From: Gammaproteobacteria bacterium
GTDB taxonomy: Bacteria > Pseudomonadota > Gammaproteobacteria > UBA6429
Direction of reading: 5' to 3'
DNA length: 11,191 nucleotides
Assembly (NCBI GenBank): GCA_003232015.1
Contig: QIKU01000122.1
Coordinates: forward strand, 1-11,191
Shown: positions 5,917 through 11,191 of the stretch, piece after piece
How the letters are laid out: each line of letters starts with the position of its first letter
How positions within the stretch are numbered: the stretch's first letter is position 1
Translations under genes and position numbers: made by a program
The notes under the pieces: generated by a model
Databases searched by the model: none
What the model was told of the DNA's origin: nothing
The model's input: only the letters and a program-made list of their open reading frames with translations

Positions 5917-7179
5917 ATGAAACAATCAACTAAAGGTATTTTACTCGGGGCATGTGCTGCTGGCATGTTATTGCCCTTAACGGCTTCGGCTACGAATGGT
6001 TACTTTGCACATGGTATTGGCATTAAAGCCAAAGCAATGGGCGGTGTTGGCATTGCAAAATCAGGCGATACATTAGCGGCGGGTACTAACCCAGCCAATA
6101 TGTTTGCACAAGGTAACAGAGTTGACTTTGGCCTTGACCGCTTTACACCTGATCGTTCTGCTGTTATTCAAGGTGGAGCAAGAAATGAAGGTAATGAAGA
6201 TGCAAGCTTCCTGATTCCAGAATTTGGCTATAACCGAATGCTGAATGATAAAATGGCCTTTGGTGTTTCTGTTTACGGTAATGGCGGTATGAACACCAAG
6301 TATAAAGACATCATTGGCTTATTTTCGGGTTCCAGTGGCATACAGTCTGGCGTTAACCTTGAGCAACTTTTTATTGCGCCAACATTCTCAATGAAAGTAA
6401 ATGATAAAAATACGTTTGGTGTGTCATTAAATTTAATTCGCCAAACATTCCGGGCTTATGGTTTAGCGGGCTTTGATGTTTCTAGTCAAACTTCAGCCGT
6501 AGGTTTTGTTACGGACAATGGTGATGATACTTCAACTGGTTTTAACGTGCGTTTAGGTTGGACTTCAACAGTTTCTGATACCGTTACTTTAGGTGCGTTT
6601 TATCAGTCTAGAGCCGATATGTCTAACTTTGATAAATACAAAGGTTTGTTTGCTGAGCAAGGCGACTTCGATATTCCATCTACCTATGGTATCGGTATTA
6701 ACTTTGCCCCTTCTGAGGCTTTAAATGTTGGTTTTGATATTGTAAAAATTAACTACAGTGAAGTGGCGGCTATTGCTAATCCATTAGGGCCTGCTCCAGG
6801 TGGCCAGCTAACTAATACACTGGGTACTGCTAATGGTGCTGGTTTTGGTTGGCAAGATATGACTGTTTACAAACTGGGAGCGGCTTATGCTATTAACAGC
6901 AAAATGACTCTTTTAGGTGGTTACAACTATGGTAAACAGCCTATTCCTGCTGACCAAACTTTCTTCAATATTCTGGCTCCAGCGGTAACAGAAGAAACTT
7001 ACACTATCGGTTTAACATATGAGCTTGCTAGTAAAGCGGAACTGACCTTTATGTTTATGTATGCACCTGAAAATACAGTGAATGGTAATGGTTCTATACC
7101 AGCAGCGTTTGGTGGTGGTGAAGCAAATTTAACAATGAGTCAAACGTCTTTCGGTGTGGCTTATGGCTGGAACTTCTAA
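5917..7179 (+). CDS. FadL/TodX-type outer-membrane transport protein 2
   Basis: The 420-residue product starts with MKQSTKGILLGACAAGMLL and a signal peptide ending LTASA (cut about residue 25), then mature TNGYFAHGIGIKAKAMGG. The NPA motif of the hatch domain is at residues 58-60 in AAGTNPANMF. The rest alternates polar and non-polar residues with many Gly and aromatic residues, and ends YGWNF with the terminal aromatic typical of outer-membrane barrels. This matches the OMPP1/FadL/TodX group, which moves hydrophobic compounds inward. The gene is followed by a strong intrinsic terminator at 7259-7288, so it is probably a single-gene unit. Its codon choice (GGT, GGC, few rare codons) suggests good expression. 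Its N-terminus differs strongly from the neighbouring FadL gene, so the pair is not a recent duplication. The substrate is unknown. Confidence 0.9.
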   Translation: MKQSTKGILLGACAAGMLLPLTASATNGYFAHGIGIKAKAMGGVGIAKSGDTLAAGTNPANMFAQGNRVDFGLDRFTPDRSAVIQGGARNEGNEDASFLIPEFGYNRMLNDKMAFGVSVYGNGGMNTKYKDIIGLFSGSSGIQSGVNLEQLFIAPTFSMKVNDKNTFGVSLNLIRQTFRAYGLAGFDVSSQTSAVGFVTDNGDDTSTGFNVRLGWTSTVSDTVTLGAFYQSRADMSNFDKYKGLFAEQGDFDIPSTYGIGINFAPSEALNVGFDIVKINYSEVAAIANPLGPAPGGQLTNTLGTANGAGFGWQDMTVYKLGAAYAINSKMTLLGGYNYGKQPIPADQTFFNILAPAVTEETYTIGLTYELASKAELTFMFMYAPENTVNGNGSIPAAFGGGEANLTMSQTSFGVAYGWNF

Positions 7180-7258
7180 GCTATAGTTAAAGAAAAAAGC
7201 ATATAGAGAAAATAGTTAAGAAATAATAACAATTATAAATTTCGAGTATGTGTTAACA

Positions 7259-7288
7259 GGGGGTAACTTTTTAGTTGCCCCCTTTTTT
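7259..7288 (+). terminator. Strong intrinsic terminator of FadL gene 2
   Basis: GGGGGTAACT at 7259-7268 pairs with AGTTGCCCCC at 7273-7282 (one G-T wobble) around a TTTT loop, followed directly by six T. It lies 79 bases after the stop codon. Confidence 0.92.
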
Positions 7289-7323
7289 AGTGCCAGTTAA
7301 TTTTTTAAAAATTTACTGGCACT
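7289..7323. repeat. 35-base near-perfect palindrome
   Basis: AGTGCCAGT at 7289-7297 is complemented by ACTGGCACT at 7315-7323, and the AT-only centre is also nearly self-complementary. It starts on the base after the T-tract of the terminator. Its right half recurs at 7361-7380 without the left arm. Confidence 0.8.
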
Positions 7324-7386
7324 TATGCAGCAGCGGAGCGCTGCGACTGTAATCCAAACGTTTTAAAAATTTACTGGCACTTATGC
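7303..7386. repeat. Pair of exact 26-base direct repeats
   Basis: Bases 7303-7328 are repeated exactly at 7361-7386, a period of 58. Between them is a small GC-rich hairpin, GCAGCG 7330-7335 with CGCTGC 7339-7344 around a GAG loop. The second copy carries only the right half of the 35-base palindrome. Confidence 0.85.
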
Positions 7387-7391
7387 TGTGA

Positions 7392-7415
7392 GTAGGATGG
7401 GTGCAACCCATCATT
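7392..7415. repeat. Short palindromic repeat GATGGGT/ACCCATC
   Basis: GATGGGT at 7396-7402 pairs with ACCCATC at 7406-7412 around a GCA loop, preceded by GTAG. This resembles the GTAGGATGGGT...ACCCATC family of short intergenic palindromes found in many proteobacteria and is distinct from the REP-like family in this window. Confidence 0.6.
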
Positions 7416-7428
7416 TTGAAAAGAGCAA

Positions 7429-7507
7429 GTAGCCCAGATGGAATAAAATGCAATCCGGGAAGCAGCCCTCAACTTTCCCGGATTTCACTTCGCTGCATCC
7501 GGGCTAC
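7429..7507. repeat. REP-like element, complete (copy 3)
   Basis: The ends are GTAGCCC at 7429-7435 and GGGCTAC at 7501-7507. The right half, from TTCCCGGATTTC to the end, is almost identical to that of copy 2. The left half (ATGGAATAAAATGCAATCCGG) has diverged from it, and the central loop is unrelated. It lies between the FadL 2 terminator region and the psd 3' end and may protect the psd message. Confidence 0.85.
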
Positions 7508-7575
7508 GCACAGGTTATGCAGCCTTTAGTATTCGTTTGGGTGGTACATCAAGTTTACCTTAGTTGGTACGCTGT

Positions 7576-8493
7576 CTAATCGTTGATTTTGTTGTTACCA
7601 GCTTGTTTATGAGTGACTACGTCCCCAATTTTTTCACCAAACTGTACTTTTTTACCGGCAACTAAATCCTGTTCCCATTCAATACTGTTTTCTGGAAATA
7701 AAAGTATCACGGTTGAGCCCATATTAAAGCGCCCCATTTCCTCGGCTCGTTCTAAACAAATCGGATCCTGAGTGTCGTAGCTCCATTGCCGCAGGTGTTT
7801 ACCTCGGGGTGGGGTGATGGTGCCGGCCCACACGGTTTCCATGCTAGACACAAATATAGCACCGACCAGAATCATGGCCATTGCGCCGGCATCGGTTGAA
7901 AACCCGGCGATAACGCGTTCGTTGCGTGCAAATAAGCCGGCAACACTGCGGGTTGTGGACGGACTGACGCTAAACAGGCGGCCGGGAACATGCACCATTT
8001 CTCGCAAGCGCCCGCTGAGCGGCATATGGATACGATGGTAGTCGCGGGGTGACAGGTAAAGCGTGGCAAAATAACCGTTACGGTAAAATTCGGCACGTTC
8101 CGGTGAGCCACCTAGCAGTGTTTCCAGTGAATAGGTTTTCCCCTTGGCCTGAAAAATCTGGTCCTTATTAATTTTACCTATTTCACTCACGGTGCCATCA
8201 ACCGGTGAAATAATACTGTGAGCACCTTCGGCAATGGGGCGCGCGGTTGCTTTTAACGGCCGGGTAAAAAAGTGATTAAAGCTTTTAAAGTCCTCTGCCT
8301 TTTCACTTTGTGCCTGGCTCATATCGACATCGTAAATGTCGATAATTTTTTTAATAATGAAATCCTTAAACCAGAGTGTTTCAATTCGGGTGATTTTATA
8401 CATAATACCGGAGAGAAAATGGTGTGGCAGGAAAAGTTGTATTAAGGCAAAGATACGATCTTTAATATTGGTTGGTGGTGTGTTTATTGTCAT
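7576..8493 (-). CDS. psd: Phosphatidylserine decarboxylase proenzyme
   Basis: The 305-residue enzyme makes phosphatidylethanolamine from phosphatidylserine at the inner membrane. All key motifs of the bacterial type are present: FNHFFTRPLK near residue 72, SPVDG with Asp99, YHRIHMPLSG with His156, and NMGSTVILLFP near the end. Self-cleavage is expected between Gly259 and Ser260, leaving a 46-residue alpha chain whose Ser becomes the pyruvoyl group. Asp99, His156 and Ser260 match the known Asp-His-Ser processing triad. The E. coli motif is LGST; Met replaces Leu here, a mild change. No good Shine-Dalgarno precedes the ATG. The gene lies only 24 bases after the PCuA(C) gene, so it is probably read from the same message. 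No intrinsic terminator is seen downstream. Confidence 0.96.
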   Translation of the reverse strand: MTINTPPTNIKDRIFALIQLFLPHHFLSGIMYKITRIETLWFKDFIIKKIIDIYDVDMSQAQSEKAEDFKSFNHFFTRPLKATARPIAEGAHSIISPVDGTVSEIGKINKDQIFQAKGKTYSLETLLGGSPERAEFYRNGYFATLYLSPRDYHRIHMPLSGRLREMVHVPGRLFSVSPSTTRSVAGLFARNERVIAGFSTDAGAMAMILVGAIFVSSMETVWAGTITPPRGKHLRQWSYDTQDPICLERAEEMGRFNMGSTVILLFPENSIEWEQDLVAGKKVQFGEKIGDVVTHKQAGNNKIND

Positions 8494-8517
8494 TTGGTGT
8501 CGTTTTTATAATGGGGT

Positions 8518-8970
8518 TTAAGGGGTTCTTTGTACGCGTGTATTAAGCATTGTACTTTCACCGGAGGCAAACTTAAATGTTAATGTTACCGGGTCATTAT
8601 GTTTTAAAGGTTTAAGCGGTTTAATGAGCATAACATGTATGCCGCCAGATTCTAGCACAATGGTTTGCTGTGCTTTTATGGTTAATCCATCCAGTTTTTT
8701 CATTTTCATCATGCCGTTAGCCATGTTCATTTTATGAATTTCAACACGTTTAAATTGCGTACTACTTATCTGGCTTATTGTTTTGTCCTGGTTGGTATTA
8801 TTTTTAATCTGCATATAGGCCACCATGACAGCTGCAGTGGGTGGTGCTTCTGGTACGGTTATATCTGAAAAAGTAATGGCGGCCTGGCCATGTGCAGTGG
8901 CCTGGTTAAAGCTACCAAGCAGAAAAAATAGGATGCCGAACAGGCTTTTAATAAGAAATGTTTTATTCAT
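8518..8970 (-). CDS. Periplasmic copper chaperone PCuA(C)
   Basis: This is a 150-residue secreted protein with signal peptide residues 1-26 (MNKTFLIKSLFGILFFLLGSF...ATA) followed by HGQAAITFSDITV. It carries the full H-X10-M-X21-H-X-M copper site of the family: His79, Met90, His112 and Met114, with extra Met residues at 81, 83, 87 and 88. PCuA(C) proteins bind Cu(I) in the periplasm and help load the CuA site of cytochrome c oxidase subunit II, often together with SCO. Its ATG overlaps the SCO stop by four bases (ATGA at 8967-8970), so the two are translationally coupled. The His and Met right after the predicted cleavage site (HGQ) could add a weak metal ligand. The family call is firm; the oxidase partner is not in this window. 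Confidence 0.93.
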   Translation of the reverse strand: MNKTFLIKSLFGILFFLLGSFNQATAHGQAAITFSDITVPEAPPTAAVMVAYMQIKNNTNQDKTISQISSTQFKRVEIHKMNMANGMMKMKKLDGLTIKAQQTIVLESGGIHVMLIKPLKPLKHNDPVTLTFKFASGESTMLNTRVQRTP

Positions 8971-9620
8971 CTGTTGTCCTCAAGCCATTTTTTAATGGCG
9001 ATAAAGTCCCGGGTGATGGATTCTGGATTAAGTGGTGGTGAAAAAACAGCTCGCATATTGCCTTGCGGGTCAATCAGTATAATTTGCCCGCTATGGCCTA
9101 CATTGTAATCGCCATTTTTATCGGCTTTATCGAGGCTGTAAAGGATGCCGATTTGTTTTGTTATGTTATCAATTTCGTTTGCCTTGCCGGTTACCCCGAT
9201 AAAAGCCGGGTTGTAATATTGTGCATAGGATTTTAGTAGTGCGGGTGTGTCACGGTTGGGGTCAACCGAGATAAATATCATTTGCATATTGGTTGCGACG
9301 GCGGTTTTCAATTCGGCGGCCTGCCATACTTTACGCATCACCTGCATCGCCAGCGGGCAAACATCGGGGCAGTGAGTATAACCAAAAAACAGAAAACTCC
9401 AGTTGCCTTTCAGGCTGTTTAGGTTAAAGGGTTTATTGTTATGGTCTATTAATTCAAAGTTGCGTAAAGGTTTGGCTTTATCCAGCAAGGTAGCCGATAA
9501 GTTTTCAGGTATCGGTGCCGGTGCTTTGAGAAGCTTCTGGCTAACGAGAACACCCACTGCAACACTAACGATAGCAACGGCGACAAGAACAAGGTTATTG
9601 CGTTTATTTGTTTGTGACAT
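8967..9620 (-). CDS. SCO1/SenC-type copper delivery protein
   Basis: The 217-residue protein is anchored by one N-terminal membrane helix (about residues 9-27) with a thioredoxin-like domain outside. The copper and redox motif CPDVC gives Cys84 and Cys88, and the third ligand His176 lies in YNVGHSG. FELIDHNNKPFNL, FLFFGYTHCPDVCP and FISVDPNRDTP are typical of SCO1/SenC/PrrC. SCO proteins reduce and metallate the CuA site of cytochrome oxidase. This is the first gene of a minus-strand unit with PCuA(C) (four-base overlap) and psd (24-base gap). Its upstream region of 150 bases is shared with the divergent LexA-like gene. The phospholipid gene at the end of a copper operon is probably simple co-transcription rather than function. 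Confidence 0.95.
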   Translation of the reverse strand: MSQTNKRNNLVLVAVAIVSVAVGVLVSQKLLKAPAPIPENLSATLLDKAKPLRNFELIDHNNKPFNLNSLKGNWSFLFFGYTHCPDVCPLAMQVMRKVWQAAELKTAVATNMQMIFISVDPNRDTPALLKSYAQYYNPAFIGVTGKANEIDNITKQIGILYSLDKADKNGDYNVGHSGQIILIDPQGNMRAVFSPPLNPESITRDFIAIKKWLEDNR

Positions 9621-9715
9621 GTTTATTCTATTACTCAGCTAATCATTCGGAAGGCCTATTCTATAGGGTATGTGGGGTGTAGGGTACTTGAAGATTCGCA
9701 AAACCATGCAAGCTG

Positions 9716-9744
9716 TTGCAATTCTGGTCTTATCGGGCTATTGT
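9716..9744 (+). promoter_or_regulatory. Possible promoter of the LexA-like gene
   Basis: TTGCAA at 9716-9721 and TATTGT at 9739-9744 are 17 bases apart, each matching consensus at four of six positions. AAGGA at 9758-9762 is a good ribosome binding site eight bases before the ATG. No CTGT-N8-ACAG SOS box was found by eye in the 150-base gap. Confidence 0.35.
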
Positions 9745-9770
9745 TAATAAAAACCTAAAGGAATACCTTA

Positions 9771-10295
9771 ATGTCTAATGTTAACATGTTGATTTCAAAT
9801 AATAATCTGGATGTTTATTCTTATCTGGATATCGATTCAGGTGAGTCACCATTGGCAAAAGCGGGCCACCATATTTGGCAACAATCGTTTGAAGCTCTGG
9901 ATTTTATTCCACAGTCACTGGTTGAAGTACCGTTAATGGGCTGGGTGGCCGCGGGTGAGCCAATAGACGTCTGTGAAAATGATGAAGTGGTTTCCGTTCC
10001 GGCTAATATGGTTCGGCGCAACTGCTATGCGCTGCGGGTACGAGGTAATTCGATGATTGACGATAATATTCAGGACGGTGATCTGGTTGTTATCGAAAAG
10101 CGCGAATCGGCACAGAACGGTGAAACCGTGGTTGCCATGATTAACTACGAACAAGTTACCTTGAAAAAATTGTATATTGAAGCGGATGGTATTCGTTTAC
10201 AACCCGCTAACCCGGACGTTGCTCCTATTTATTTGCGTAACGAACATGTACAAATTTTGGGTATTGTGACGGGTGTTATTCGCTCGACTGATTAA
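9771..10295 (+). CDS. LexA-like S24 self-cleaving protein without wHTH domain
   Basis: The C-terminal 120 residues are a LexA/UmuD-type S24 autoprotease. The cleavage site VAAGEP (Ala61-Gly62), the catalytic Ser94 in RGNSMIDDNIQDGD and Lys132 in TLKKLY all line up with E. coli LexA Ala84-Gly85, Ser119 and Lys156, with a one-residue insertion. The end, GIVTGVIRSTD, also matches LexA (GLAVGVIRNGD). The 50 or so residues before it do not resemble the LexA winged helix or an XRE-type helix-turn-helix. The start is well supported by AAGGA at 9758-9762, so this is not a misplaced start. It could be a UmuD-like translesion factor, a protein with a new N-terminal partner domain, or a regulator that lost DNA binding. 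No polymerase gene lies next to it. Confidence 0.85.
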   Translation: MSNVNMLISNNNLDVYSYLDIDSGESPLAKAGHHIWQQSFEALDFIPQSLVEVPLMGWVAAGEPIDVCENDEVVSVPANMVRRNCYALRVRGNSMIDDNIQDGDLVVIEKRESAQNGETVVAMINYEQVTLKKLYIEADGIRLQPANPDVAPIYLRNEHVQILGIVTGVIRSTD

Positions 10296-10344
10296 GCCTC
10301 GACGGATTAAGTTTAGCGTAATGATAAAATAATATTTTCTTCTT

Positions 10345-11172
10345 TCAGGGTGTTTCAATCGGTGTGGCTGGATCATTCCCCCAGTCCGACCACGAACCCG
10401 GGTAGCCTTTAATCTTGTCATATCCCAAACTCTTTAACACGATATAACTGTGCGATGAGCGGTGGTGCGTTTGGCAATGGGTAATAATGGTTTTATCTTT
10501 TGTAACGCCCTTAGTTTGTAATATTTGTTCTATTTCATTAATCGGTTTTAAGCATAACTGGTTTTCGGTATCAATTAAGTCCATCCAGTTCATATTGACT
10601 GCGCCGGGGATATGCCCGCCGCGAGCCGCAAACACTTTTGTTCCGCTGTATTCCATTGGGCTGCGGCAATCTAAAATCACCGTGCCGTCGTCATTGAGTG
10701 AATCAAGAATAAATTGTTTATCGGCAATGGGACTCGCGTCTAATTTGCCTGAATAACTTGCCGGTGTTGGCCAGATAATGTCATTGCTCACAGGCAGGTT
10801 TTTGCTCACCCAATTTTGTAAGCCGCCGTTTAAAAGTGAGTAGTGCTGGTGGCCGAGAGTATCAAGTGTCCAGAGTAAACGGCAGGCACGACCACCGCCT
10901 TCATCATCGTAAGCCACAATGTGCGTGTCGGTTGTTATGCCAAAAGCGGAAAGTACCCGGTTAAGTTCTTCAACATCAGGCAACAACCCCATCACCGGGT
11001 TTTGTGCTTTGGTTATCCAGCTGTAATCTAAAAAATAAGCACCAGGAATGTGTTGTTGTAAATAGCTTGTTGATTGTGACAAATCAAGCACTACAATATT
11101 GTCTGTATCAGCTTGAGCACCAAGTTGTGCTTGCAGTTGTTCGGCGTCAAGAATAAGAGGGAGGTTAGCCAT
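10345..11172 (-). CDS. rhdA: Two-domain rhodanese (thiosulfate sulfurtransferase, RhdA type)
   Basis: This 275-residue cytoplasmic enzyme has two rhodanese domains. The N-terminal one (about 5-125) lacks a catalytic cysteine and contains VAYDDEGGGRACRLLWTL and NGGLQNW. The C-terminal one (about 145-275) has VILDCRSPMEYSG, RGGHIPGAVNMNW and the active loop at Cys233, CQTHHRSSHSY. That loop is of the Azotobacter RhdA kind (CQTHHRSG) and not the CGSGVTA loop of mercaptopyruvate sulfurtransferases, so thiosulfate or another sulfane donor is likelier than mercaptopyruvate. The usual Gly after HHRS is Ser here. AAAGGA precedes the ATG at 11172 by about seven bases. It converges on the LexA-like gene with a 49-base gap and no clear terminator. 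It is the second rhodanese in the window. Confidence 0.92.
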   Translation of the reverse strand: MANLPLILDAEQLQAQLGAQADTDNIVVLDLSQSTSYLQQHIPGAYFLDYSWITKAQNPVMGLLPDVEELNRVLSAFGITTDTHIVAYDDEGGGRACRLLWTLDTLGHQHYSLLNGGLQNWVSKNLPVSNDIIWPTPASYSGKLDASPIADKQFILDSLNDDGTVILDCRSPMEYSGTKVFAARGGHIPGAVNMNWMDLIDTENQLCLKPINEIEQILQTKGVTKDKTIITHCQTHHRSSHSYIVLKSLGYDKIKGYPGSWSDWGNDPATPIETP

Positions 11173-11191
11173 TGGTAATCCTTTTGTGAGC

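Noticed and set aside
7303..7386. CRISPR-like repeat pair
   Set aside because: There are only two units, the spacer carries its own hairpin, and no cas gene is near. It fits short palindromic repeat elements better.
9621..9770. SOS box controlling the LexA-like gene
   Set aside because: CTGTTGCAATTCTGG near 9713 has the first half only; no CTGT-N8-ACAG match is present.

Overview
The window looks like chromosomal DNA of an AT-rich gammaproteobacterium with aerobic, copper-dependent respiration and cytoplasmic sulfur transfer. The pointers are a BepA-like periplasmic protease, two FadL-type outer-membrane channels, an SCO/PCuA(C) copper-delivery pair, phosphatidylserine decarboxylase and a rhodanese-TusA-DsrE2 set. 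That set is known from sulfur-oxidising bacteria such as Allochromatium vinosum. The genus cannot be fixed from this sequence. No rRNA, tRNA, insertion sequence, prophage or CRISPR array is visible.

Layout. 1-217: AT-rich DNA with a startless ORF remnant. 218-1702 (-): bepA-like M48 protease. 1832-3180 (+): rhodanese, tusA and dsrE2, with a perfect long-arm inverted repeat between the first two. 3181-4280: an islet holding a degenerate palindrome, a half copy of a REP-like element, a solitary PemK/MazF-type toxin gene, a candidate small RNA with its own promoter and terminator-like hairpin, and a full REP-like copy. 4281-5513 (-) and 5917-7179 (+): two diverged FadL/TodX-type channels, transcribed apart. 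7180-7575: a strong terminator, then a dense cluster of palindromes and direct repeats ending in a third REP-like copy. 7576-9620 (-): SCO, PCuA(C) and psd, tightly packed. 9771-10295 (+): a LexA-like self-cleaving S24 protein with no recognisable DNA-binding domain. 10345-11172 (-): a two-domain rhodanese of the RhdA type.

How they fit together. The single-domain rhodanese probably loads sulfane sulfur onto TusA Cys15, and DsrE2 is a likely further carrier. The C-terminal rhodanese RhdA may add to the same cytoplasmic persulfide pool. SCO and PCuA(C) act at the outer face of the inner membrane, most plausibly to build the CuA centre of a cytochrome oxidase. BepA would police outer-membrane assembly, including beta-barrels such as the two FadL proteins. 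The least ordinary items are the wHTH-less LexA-like protein, the candidate sRNA beside a toxin gene without an antitoxin, and the layered palindromic repeats, two of which exist as precise half copies.
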